Positions 36,412-45,640 of a DNA stretch of 64,000 nt are shown piece after piece. Position numbers and translations under genes: made by a program. This DNA is from Isoetes taiwanensis (lineage: Eukaryota > Streptophyta > Lycopodiopsida > Isoetales > Isoetaceae): NCBI GenBank assembly GCA_021234155.1, contig JAJEKV010000236.1, positions 539,533 to 603,532 of the forward strand. The letters run 5' to 3'. Below the pieces are notes generated by a model. The model did not search any database. It worked only from the letters and a program-made list of their open reading frames with translations, and was not told the origin of the DNA. Each line of letters starts with the position of its first letter. The first letter of the stretch is position 1.

Positions 36412-36439
36412 GCCCAGCAACGCTGGGCACTTTTTCTAG
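36412..36439 (+). other. Helitron 3' terminal hairpin and CTAG end
   Basis: Stem GCCCAGC/GCTGGGC with loop AAC, 7-nt spacer ACTTTTT, CTAG, then host T at 36440. Rolling-circle transposons use such a hairpin as the termination signal. Confidence 0.8.
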
Positions 36440-39400
36440 TTGTTTTATATTCTAGATATTCCCCCTTTCTTAGTTATTTAAACTCTTGGAATATTCCTAC
36501 CAATCGAATTGATGCCATCGTAACAAGTTGGCCAGACTTGTTAGATTACTTCTTTTCTTTCGGTTGGATTATTCTTTTGGAGGTACTAGCTTTATACATG
36601 GTCAAGAATTATCCTAGTAATGATTCCTTCTTAGCGAGGTGATCAATCTCACCAAGTGGTTTCAATATGTTGGATGTCTGTTAACAATCGTGTATAATTT
36701 TAGTCACTCCTATGCATTTCCTTCCCAATCCTTAACGCTTTGCTCAATATTGGGGCAATCCTTTCAGCGAGAATATCTGGAAATGCCTTTTAATCCCGAT
36801 ATGGATGTTAGCATCCATACATTTAACCTACTAGGCCCCATGGCCTTAGATCCTCGAGCTTGCTAGAAGCTCATCCACTCGTTGCCTGCTTGAAGTAGCA
36901 AGGTAACGTTCTTTTGAGTCGCTCAATACTTCAGTCTCCTTGACAGTGGCTCCTCCTTGATGTAGAGGTTGACTTTGTTCGTTAGAAGCCTCTCATTGCT
37001 GGTGGCTTTGATGGCGTAGTTGATCACTTGAAAAATCTTTTATGCCTGAAGGTGGCGCCGTTGAAAAAGATCTTTCATCTTGACTTCTTTGTCTTGGCAG
37101 CTAAAGGACGACTCTGGATCCGATATTGTTTCTTTGACTCCATCGACGTCTCAGACGTCGAGTCCTCTTGTCGTTATTGTGTTGTCCGAAGAGTGTTGAG
37201 GATGTTGATTGCTTCACCCCTGCAAATTGCCTGACATCTCTTCCTTTGATATGTTATGCTATGGGAGGGAAGGAATAACAAGGGAACTATACATGCAAAG
37301 CATATAGCTTACATAATTACAATTACTACTAGAGCTATTAGGTCCCCCTTGTGCCTCCCTTCGAGTTGCACACCTACTCCTTGGCAATGTCATCGGTGTT
37401 CCTCCCGGTGCAATAGTGTTGACGATCTATATCCTCCTATTTGTACGTCAGCTCCGGTGTTTGTCAGCTATGGCACAACATGCTTTACATAACATTCTAA
37501 CTAAAGGTGTGCTGGTCGTTGATGTTTTGACATTTTGGTCTGCTTCTTGATCCTGTTCTTGGGCGGTAATTGTTCCCCCTTCATGATGCTTGAATTGGAG
37601 GCGTCTCTTGAGGTTGTGCGCGATTCCTTTGGCTATACTCCTCTGGAGTTGTTCTCTTCTGCAGTTGTTCTTTGAATCGTCGATCCTTGGGTTCACCAAG
37701 TTGCATGCAAGTCCGCATGCAAGTCATCGGCTCGGTTCGCCTAGTGGCTTCTCCTCGAGCTTCCAATCTTACTTGTTTGATCCCCTCGATCACATGGCTT
37801 GGACGTTGTCACGTTCTACAGTGCTATGCCGTCTTCTTGTCTTGAGGTACCTTCCGGTGACTTTGATTGTGCTCGTCAGTTTTGATCCTCGTGTTGCCTC
37901 TAGGGAGCTCGTGGAAGAAGTCAGTTGCTAGCACTTCTCCAGCTTTCAGTTCCTGACCTTTGTCCCTCTACGCATGTCGGTCTCTCTGGCAAGTAAAGCA
38001 TCATGGCTCTCCTCCATGCTGGCTATGTTGTCGGGATGATGGATCCTTGACCCTTGAGTTGAAGAAGTGTTTGCCTTAGATATACTCTTGTCGTTGAATA
38101 GCCTGGCTATTATCTTGGACTCTCTTTTGCCGAAGGTGCTTCAGTTGCTATCCTTGTCGTTAAGGTGTCGAATGCTTCTACCTTGGGCATTTGATGTTCC
38201 ACCTGTCGAAGATACGATCGGCTTCTTCTCTTCTAATTACTGGTAGGAGTACCTGAAGAAGCCATCACCTGGTTGGTGAAGGCATATCTCCTCATCGCGG
38301 TGCCTTTCGTAAGTGCATCTCCATCTAATACGCGTGTCATAGCGCATCACCCTATATCACCACAAGGTGGAATTATGGTCGTCGAGATGTTGCCTTCTTA
38401 GTTGACTTGTTGATGTCGGGTCGTTCCTCCTATTGTTGAGGCCACTCGTGTCATAAGTTCGTCAAGTGTTGCCGCTGCCACAAGATGTAGTGTTGCGCCC
38501 TGACAATGTCCTGGTGCAGCGCTGATGATCTTGACATGACCGGTGTTGTCTCTGGGTACGTGGCAGGCGGCACTAGGCGCCACGTATTCTTATTCTACTT
38601 GAGGGCACTTCTCAAAGTGTTTGGAGTCAAAGGTTTGCTTGGGCTCTGGTCGTTTCTCCCTTGTACTTGCTCTTTCATTTTGATCTTGGGCTATAGTTGT
38701 GCTTCCGTGCTTCCTCATTTGGTAGTCGAAGTGAAGGAGCTTCCTGATCTAAGCGCTAAATCCGTAAACATGACTCTAAACTCATGTTTCTCCATATATA
38801 TGTGAACACCCGAGATATACAATAGACATATATGCATTTATATTGGGATTTTAATTCATCCACTTTTTCAAAACAATTACGAAGATCTACTTAAATGTTT
38901 ATACTCCTTTAGGGTTTCCCCTCCTCCTATCGCGATTGATTCTTCGGTTTTGCTGCATCTTCTTCGTTCTGGTTGACTCCGGGATTCCTTGAGATGCTGC
39001 TACTATTGTTGACCTTCATGTCTGATCCGAGCTCGTCACCCCAAGTTGCGAAGAGTGTTCGTCGATGTGATCCCTCGAAAAAGATGCTCCTCCTTAATGT
39101 GTATGTCCGTCGTGAGGAATGCGGTGACCGCTAGACGTCCCTACATGCAGTGTGTCGTTGCAAGGTTGCCGATGTGCGGTGCCGTTGATCGCTTGAGTAG
39201 GATCACCTGGCTGTTGCAGTTGGGCATTCTTGAATGTCTTCGAAGCTCTGAGATCGTGTCGGTAGGTAGGCATTGTCATTCCTCCGCAGGTTGAATTTCT
39301 GAGTGCGACTTCTGTTGCTTGGGCTTTGCTTCATTCCGAGGTGCCTCTCCTGTGCTTGGAAGTGTGGTCATCTCCATTGCACCCACCATAGCTCCTTCTG

Positions 39401-41002
39401 GTCGCCTTTACGTGATTTGTACCTGCTGGCTAGGTCGTCTCATCCGTCCTTTGCGTCCTATCCATTCGAGTCTCGCACTCCTTGGTTGACGTAGTAAAGT
39501 CATCCTTCCTTTGGTTTCTAGGTGTTTCTGGGTCCGGAATTCTTGTTCGAGCGGAATATTCTCCTCCTTGATCTTGCCCCTAATGCTGATATAGGCCTTC
39601 AAGTCGAAGATGTTCCTTCCCTGGTATGCGTCTCCTTCCCCTCATGGTCTTTGACTTTTTTGAACTGATGAAAGTTCTCCTGCTGGTGCAAGGGAGCTGG
39701 AAGCTCATCCTGGTCAGCCTTAGGTGCTTTGTGGTTGCCTAGCTTGGTTGCTCCTTTTGTTGACGTTGCATGACATTCGCTTGAGCTGCTGGGCTGCAAG
39801 GTCGTGGTGGTCTTCCCTCCGGTTTCTATATGCTCCTATGTCGCCATGATTTCTCTCCTCGACGGAAGATTATGCCCTCTGGCCCTAGCTCGTGATGCTA
39901 ACGTGGCATCGATGTCTAACGTCTTCCTGCACCTGTATTTTGCTGCTTTGCGTTCTTCCATTTGAAACTCATGTGCGTCGAGTTGGTGAAGACGTCGAGA
40001 TCCTCTTTCTGATGTGAGCTCATGGACGTGGTAGCCGGGAGGTTGACATCTAGAAGATTCCTGATGCCATTGGTTACCAAATATTCTTCCCATTTGATGA
40101 AGATTGATGATAGGCCGGTGGTGTCCTGTTCTACTCATTTGTCAGTTGAGGTGTTTGTCGTTGTGCTTCTCTCTCTTGGGTTTGTCTTTTCGGTCTCCTC
40201 CCCTTATCTGTCTGTAGATCGACTGGGTCCTCGATGTCTTCAAGAAGTTGCGCCTCTAGCTCTTCTGTGGCTCTGGCCCTGTACTTCGAAAGCAATGCTC
40301 GTATATTCTAGAGTCTAAGGGTCTACTTGAAGGGCTATAAGCAAGCAAGATGGCTCGAGCAGCATTACTGGAGACATATCTATAATCTACAAGTCTATGG
40401 ACATTAGGACATGTGGCATGAAATGAGGTTTGTTTTGCAAAGCCTTCATGATGTTTGAGGCATACTCTAAGGTCCTTGCAAAGTTGGTTTTGGGGGTCCA
40501 ATCTCTACACATGGAGTGACTTGGGTGGGCAGCACTAGACTCTAGCTCCTTCTGGGTATCCTGGCAATAGGGAGTGTCAATGTGTCGGTTATATAAGTCA
40601 AACTCTATTAGAAGGACACAGAATTAGGTCAAGGTTTATGCCTTTGGCATGAGCAGAGGTGATGTACGAACAGTTGAACTTGGGTTGCTATGCTGAGGTC
40701 TAGATGACTATAACAAAGGGGTGTTCTTGAGCACTTCTATCTAGGAGTAAGGCATCAGCTTCGAGCCGAGAACAATACTTGCGAGGTACTAATGGGGTAT
40801 GCTTCTATTTACAAACAGACCATAATTTGGAAAAACAATTCAAGGGTTTGAGCAATTTTGGTCATTTTGAGCTAGGGTTTGATATTTCTAGTCTAATTTG
40901 ACGTCATAATTGGATTCTTGACTGTCTAACAGTCCTATTGCAACAAATTTCAGGCGATTTGGAGCTCTGTAGCTCAAGCTATGGAGGTTCAAAGTTTGGA
41001 TG
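36440..41002 (-). other. LARD internal region, 5' side: purine-rich minus strand, no clear domain
   Basis: Minus-strand frames (e.g. 40138-39836, 39602-39408, 37793-37581, 37699-37448) are short, rich in Arg, Lys, Gln and Glu, and broken by many stops. One patch near 37010-36920 reads VINYAIKATSNERLLTNKVN. Composition is consistent with a decayed gag-like or LARD region, but I see no capsid, zinc knuckle, protease or RT motif. The plus-strand ORFs here look like shadows. Confidence 0.4.
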
Positions 41003-41067
41003 TCTCATGGTATGCGCTGGGAGGCAAAACCAAAATTTGGTTTTGGGTCTGGGCGCACACTGTGAGA
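41003..41067. repeat. 65-bp imperfect palindrome, copy 1
   Basis: TCTCATGGTATGCGC at the start can pair with GCGCACACTGTGAGA at the end, mostly through Watson-Crick and G-T pairs. An inner AACC/GGTT stem surrounds CAAAATTT. It is one of three copies in the 5' part of the LARD-like element. Confidence 0.8.
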
Positions 41068-41216
41068 CATTGAGCCCAATTTGGTCAAAACTTATCTAAA
41101 CAAAGTGAACTAAGGGTCAAAACATGATAATCTCGCCGAGATATGCAAGATTGACCCCTTACTTGGTCGATTTGGAGATGTTTAGGACTAGTTTAGGACT
41201 AGTTTAGGTATAAAGG

Positions 41217-41281
41217 TCTCACGGTGTGCGCTGGGAGGCAAAACCAAAATCTGGTTTTTGGCCTGGGCGCATACCGTGAGA
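41217..41281. repeat. 65-bp palindrome, copy 2
   Basis: TCTCACGGTGTGCGC … GCGCATACCGTGAGA pairs over all 15 positions with one G-T pair. The loop side holds GGGAGGCAAAACC and GGTTTTTGGCCTGGG. Nearby TTTAGGACTAG is tandemly repeated (41181-41210). Confidence 0.85.
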
Positions 41282-41444
41282 CATTGGGCACTATTTGGCC
41301 TACAAATGTCCAAATTTACTAAAACAAAGGGCAATTGTTGCTAATTCGACTTAATTAACATCAATTATGCACATATAACTTACAACGAAACACTTTGTTC
41401 TCCTTTAATGTGGCTGGCGAGGTGCATGTCTTTCTTCATTAAGA

Positions 41445-41633
41445 TCACCCTCTTGGCATGTACGGTGCAAACTGTTGAGTCTTCAAAATGTTGGACCAGC
41501 TTCTGCTCTGCTGCTGAACCTTGGCCTCCCGCTCTCGTTCTGCCCTCTTCTCTTCTTGTTTTCTTCGGCTTCCTTGGCGTCTGGCTGTTTTGCCTTGTCG
41601 AGGAAGTCGAGCGGTCTGTTTGGTGCGCGCCAT
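41445..41633 (-). CDS. Short basic ORF with a histone-H3-like N-terminus, in gag position of the LARD-like element
   Basis: 62 codons starting at ATG 41633, about 0.5 kb after the PBS on the same strand, where gag normally begins. The protein starts MARTKQTAR, identical to histone H3 residues 1-8 after Met. Without gaps it continues LPRQGKTARRQ, again matching H3 at Gly13, Lys14, Arg17 and Gln19. H3 Lys9 and Ser10 are replaced by Leu and Pro. After residue 20 it becomes a charged, probably coiled-coil segment (RRKQEEKRAEREREAKVQQQ), unlike the histone fold. It ends at TGA 41445-41447; another frame adds only ~20 codons. It could be a gag start, an accessory protein or a truncated ORF. Translation is unproven. 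Confidence 0.55.
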   Translation of the reverse strand: MARTKQTARLPRQGKTARRQGSRRKQEEKRAEREREAKVQQQSRSWSNILKTQQFAPYMPRG

Positions 41634-41869
41634 GTCGATCGGAGGTCGGGCGCCCTAAAATCGCCTCGAAATGCGGAGCAACTTTCTAAACAGGAAGTCT
41701 ACAAATGGGGGGAAGAGGGGTCTAGGTCTATTTATAGTTTGGGCAATTTTAGGTCAAATTCTAAGTTACTCTTAGAATTCTAACTAATCTAACTAATTCT
41801 TACCTTAAAACTCGATCTAGCATGTTAGCTCGTTACAATTCATCATGTTTCAAGGTGATTATGGCCATG

Positions 41870-41934
41870 TCTCACGGTGTGCGCTGGGAGGCAAAACCAG
41901 AATTTGGTTTTTGGCCTGGGCGCATACCGTGAGA
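41870..41934. repeat. 65-bp palindrome, copy 3 (leader)
   Basis: TCTCACGGTGTGCGC … GCGCATACCGTGAGA again, between the PBS (42137) and the ATG of the H3-like ORF (41633). In the element's RNA it would form a long hairpin in the leader, where dimerisation or packaging signals usually lie; that role is inference. Confidence 0.85.
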
Positions 41935-42136
41935 CCTTTGCTACTTTAGGTCAATTTTTTTTTTTTTTTCAACTTTTTAGTTTTCTTGGTTCTTCAATTC
42001 TTCTAACTGTTACTAGCTTAGCATATACTACAAAAATGAGAAAAAAGTTTCCCACTTTTTCGAGGTTTGAGAATCCTACTAAGTTAGTACTACTGGGAGA
42101 ATGGTCAGTGCTTTGCTCTTGGTCACCAAGAACATT

Positions 42137-42148
42137 GCTCTGATACCA
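42137..42148 (-). promoter_or_regulatory. Primer-binding site of the LARD-like element
   Basis: The complement reads TGGTATCAGAGC and lies 1 bp inside the LTR that starts at 42150. It fixes the element's orientation as minus. Confidence 0.92.
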
Positions 42149-42149
42149 C

Positions 42150-43571
42150 TGTGACGTCCCCTACTCGTATACAGTGCACTCACCGTATACAAACAAGAGT
42201 TCATCCCCCATACCAGCTCCATGCTAATATAGGGCCCTCCACGTGTCACTGCAACCTTCATGAGTTCCAGTGGGAAGAATGAAGGGGTCATTTACCCTGT
42301 CTCCCTTCAGGGCCTACCTAGCTGCGGAAGCATAATATACATGTCAGTAGTACATACATCAACATCACATGACCATCACAAAGGATGGCACATTACATAT
42401 CTGCATAGACAAAGATCAGTACATCACATGGGGGAATCCTACCCAAGGCTCAGACTCAAGGGGATGACTGATGGCTTGGGTCTCCAGAGGTCATTGCAGA
42501 CAGAATTTATGGCAGATAGAATTCACTCCCTCCAGAGATCTACATGCTGACTCAAGATGACTAGAGGGCCACTGCCCTTATCCAACTTGAACCCAATGGA
42601 GAGTGACGCATCACTCTATGGGTGTCGAGCCCATGCCTTGCCCACACGCAGTGGCAAGCCATTAGACCTAGTCCACAGGGATCCCCGGTAGACTTTACAC
42701 ACCAGAGGGATCGTTCATGAGTCAGGATATGAACCTCCTTATGAGCCAGTCTGGCCCCTTCACCCACAACCCGGTGTGGCTCTTGTACACAGGCCAAATT
42801 TACAGTGCACTAAAGAGGCTAACTAGGAGCATCAACTACCAGGCTTTAAGGTCTCTACCCCCCTTCCCAATACAATGAGTTCATAGAGATACATCATCAT
42901 ACATATCACAGAAGAACTAAAGAACAAGATCTAATCTATATCATAGAGTTAGGTTCTTTAGTTAGAGCTTGGTATCTGGGGATCTAAATGGCTGCTATGG
43001 GCAATTTAATAGGCTAAACCTACTGATTCAATGACTGGGAGACGGTTTAGGCTATTAAATTGACAAAATACCTGATGCCTGGCTCGCTCTTCCTGTTCTG
43101 AACTCGACCATCCTGCTGGACTGCTAGAAGATGAAGCTAGAAAGGGAAACTAATGAGCTAGATCGCTCAGACAGAGTCTGGGAGGTGAGTTTGGCTTCTG
43201 AAGCAAGTAAAACAGAGCCCTAAAATGCTATGAACGAAAATAGCAAGTTAGGGTTTCCTTTTCCTATATAGACAAAGGGTTAGGGCTAGGGTTTCTAATT
43301 ATCCTTTTAAGCATGTGGGATAATTGGGTATGGCCCACTTGCCTTTATTAACTAAGTGGCATAAAGTGTCCACATGGGAAAATGTGTACCTAGATAAATG
43401 TGCACATGGGTAAATGTGCACATAAATAAATGCACTCACCTTGCAAGTTGCCCCCTAGGGTGCTACCTGCTTGGCTACACGTCGGCGTACACGTCAGTCG
43501 GGGTGGCGTGTACGCGTGACGAGGTAGTACAGTATACGTCCTGGGACCGTATACTGTGTTGGAACGTCACA
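42150..43571 (-). repeat. 5' LTR (minus-strand sense) of the LARD-like element
   Basis: 1422 bp. The same ends and internal landmarks as 24009-25593, with one ~170-bp deletion relative to it and few other differences. It is followed by the TCGTT duplication at 43572-43576. Confidence 0.92.
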
Positions 43572-43576
43572 TCGTT

Positions 43577-44754
43577 GCTTCCAGTTCTTCCAGTTTTTCT
43601 CTTTGGGTCCCTCTTTGCCATATCTTTGAGCTCTTCCTGTCCTTGGTTTGATCGTTTGCTTCTCTCTTTCCTGTGTTTTTGGATCTCTATCTTGTTTCTC
43701 TGTTTTTCTGCCTGAGTCTCGATCCTATCAGCTCGCTTTGCTTCCTACTTTGCTAGATTCTGGGCCTTATTTACTTGATGGATCGGTTCTGAGGGTTGGG
43801 GCTTCCTCACCTGTATCCTACCACAGATCTTTGTCCCTTTTCTGTCTCTTTTTAAGAATCTTTAGAATCTCGCCTTTCAGATTAATCCCACGTCTGCAGC
43901 AACCTCAGCCTGAGTTCGTCTGGTTCGTTTTTCTTGGCGATTGCGGCATCCTCACCTGCATCTGGCCTCAAAATCGACATGCATCTGGCACCCCTGGCCG
44001 ATTCGCCACCGCCTCTTTCCGCTGTTCTGTGTTTCCTATCTTAGGCAAGGATACCGGGCGTCAGTTATCCTTGCCCCCTTTTTGGGTTTACCTCGCTTTC
44101 ATTTTAAGTTTGTTGGTGAATTTTGTAGGGTTTGTCTTGCTGTACTTCATGAAGTTTAGGTTTTGCTTTTGACGGGTCTAGTCCCCTGTTCTTTGAATTT
44201 TTCTTTTCTTGCTCGTAAAACTCTTTGGGCTTTATAGCTTCTATGTTATAGCTAACACTATGTGAAAGTACTAGTTGTTGCATGTGAAACTCATGCACAT
44301 ACACTTCGGTCGATGCCCCATATTACTCAACACCTCAGGGTTTGCTCAACGTGGCAGATTATGTAAGGATGTCAATTTTCGTATGATTAGAGAACAGGTT
44401 GTCTTGTGATAAAAGAAGTTTTTGTCATCATTATGGTTGTGATATAACATTAGATGTAAGTGAATTATCATAATTGAACTTAGAGTTATTCTAGCAAGAT
44501 AGTTTTAAGGCCAACAAGTGTATATCTAGGTTATATGTTATACCCTAGAGCTTATGGGACTTTGAAGATGCCACGAGGTATGTCTCTGCTAGGCAGTTTT
44601 TGTCTTAGCAACTTGTCTGTCGCGAGTTGTTTTACACTTCTTGTCCTTGTAAATTTGGTTGCGTTGATCGTATACATGGTTTATATCTGCGAGATTGTTT
44701 TCTTAGGTCTTGTAGGGCTAGTTCCCTTAGGAAAGTTGTTGGCAAGTAAGTTAA
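43577..44754 (+). other. Continuation of E unit 1: no recognised coding
   Basis: T/C-rich on the plus strand. It resumes GCTTCCAGTTCTTCC, which continues the pre-insertion sequence ending CTCTAGATCGTT (24008). The ORF 43648-44172 has no known domain. Confidence 0.5.
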
Positions 44755-45640
44755 TTGCAAATTCCAACAAATAAAGATAATCTTCCCACTGCGTCTTCCG
44801 ATCGGCCATATATGCTCTCAGCATATCCTCAATAGTCCTATTCACAACTTCTGATTGACCATCTGTCTGAGGATGGTAAGCAGTAGAGAACTTGAGAGTG
44901 GTTCCCAAATTCTTCATCAATGCTGACCAGAATTTACTACAAAACAGTTTATCTCTATCAGAAATAATAACATTAGGAAGTCCATGCAACCTAAATATTT
45001 CTTTAAGAAATATCTTAGCAGCTTGAGGAGCTGTCATTGTTGCTCTACAAGGAATGAAATGTGCTTGCTTAGAAAGTCTATCAACAACTGTCCAAATTTG
45101 ATTATTCTTCTGAGGGGAAGTAGGCAAGCCCTGTATAAAATCCATAGTAATATGCTTCCATGGTTCCAATGGTATGGGCAATGGCTGAGGCACTCCTGCA
45201 GATTTACCTGTGGATGACTTAACCTGTTGACAAACTGTACATTGCTCTACAAACTTTCGAACATCTCTATCCAACTTAGGCCAAAAGAATCTTCTTTTTA
45301 CATTGGCTAGTGTAGCTTGCACCCCTCTATGTCCACTATAGGGAGGCTCATGAGATTCTTGAAGCATCTGCTGCCTAAATCCCTGAGTCACACATAGGCG
45401 ATGCTTATTCCAGAAGAGAGCATGATCAAAGGGCTCTGAGGTATCATGAAGTGGCGGCTGCTGCTGGCTCAGATTGGCATACTGGGCATCAAAGTTTGGG
45501 TTTCCCATACTCACAGGTGTGGCAGAATCACCTGCTCTGATACCAATTGGTATCAGAGCTCTTGTCTCCATTTTTCTCAATCTTTTCTTATGCAAATGTA
45601 TCCACACCCAATCTCCAGGTTCTTGAAAATGACTTATTTT
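44755..45640 (-). pseudogene. Ty3/gypsy integrase fragment
   Basis: The minus-strand frame 45607-44681 stays open for 308 codons. It contains FDHALFWNKHRLCVTQGF, then the HHCC finger (HEPPYSGHRGV … CTVCQQVK). The integrase core follows with Asp in ITMDFIQGLP, Asp in VIISDRDKLF and Glu in SEVVNRTIED, plus STAYHPQTDGQ. Real homology stops at LEFAIN (~44755); the last ~25 codons are foreign. Upstream, EPGDWVWIHLHKKRL (45625-45585) looks like the integrase C-terminal region, which should follow the core, so the fragment is rearranged. It joins the rest through the PBS-like palindrome at 45534-45559. Not functional. Confidence 0.85.
45534..45559. other. 26-bp palindrome of two head-to-head PBS-like sequences
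   Basis: GCTCTGATACCAA followed by its exact complement TTGGTATCAGAGC. Each half is the Met-tRNA PBS. It sits at the joint between an integrase C-terminal segment and a gag-like start (MGNPNFDAQYANLSQQQ). Confidence 0.85.

Larger units (their letters stand above)
31808..36439 (+). mobile_element. Helitron-like element carrying host gene fragments
   Basis: The 5' end TCTATATATAGTAATAAAAG (31808) follows an A. The 3' end has a 7-bp hairpin GCCCAGC-AAC-GCTGGGC (36412-36428), ACTTTTT, then CTAG (36436-36439) followed by T. This meets the Helitron rules: 5' TC, 3' hairpin 10-12 nt before CTRR, insertion between A and T, no target duplication, no terminal inverted repeats. No Rep/helicase is seen, so it is non-autonomous. 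Inside are a histone H2A exon (32218-32393), PPR gene pieces (32559-33830) and an unidentified ORF fragment (34728-34930), all on the plus strand. The 5' TC is ambiguous by one TATC repeat. Confidence 0.78.
24009..43571 (-). mobile_element. Large LTR retrotransposon (LARD-like), minus strand, with TCGTT duplication
   Basis: LTRs at 24009-25593 and 42150-43571 both start TGTGACGTCCCC and end GGAACGTCACA. Flanks are identical TCGTT (24004-24008 and 43572-43576). On the minus strand the PBS TGGTATCAGAGC is at 42148-42137 next to the right-hand LTR, and the purine tract (complement of TTCTCCCCACCTT, 25594-25606) adjoins the left-hand LTR. The interior, minus LINE-B and the Helitron, is ~7.6 kb without recognisable protease, RT or integrase, so it looks non-autonomous. 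A 62-codon ORF with a histone-H3-like start lies 0.5 kb after the PBS. The LTRs are very similar, so it is younger than its hosts. Confidence 0.92.

Noticed and set aside
41445-41633. A real histone H3 gene
   Set aside because: Only the first ~19 residues resemble H3; the histone fold is absent and the ORF sits at the gag position of an LTR element.
44681-45607. Intact 308-codon integrase gene
   Set aside because: Despite the open frame, the C-terminal end is foreign after LEFAIN, the start is a rearranged joint, and no complete polyprotein is present.
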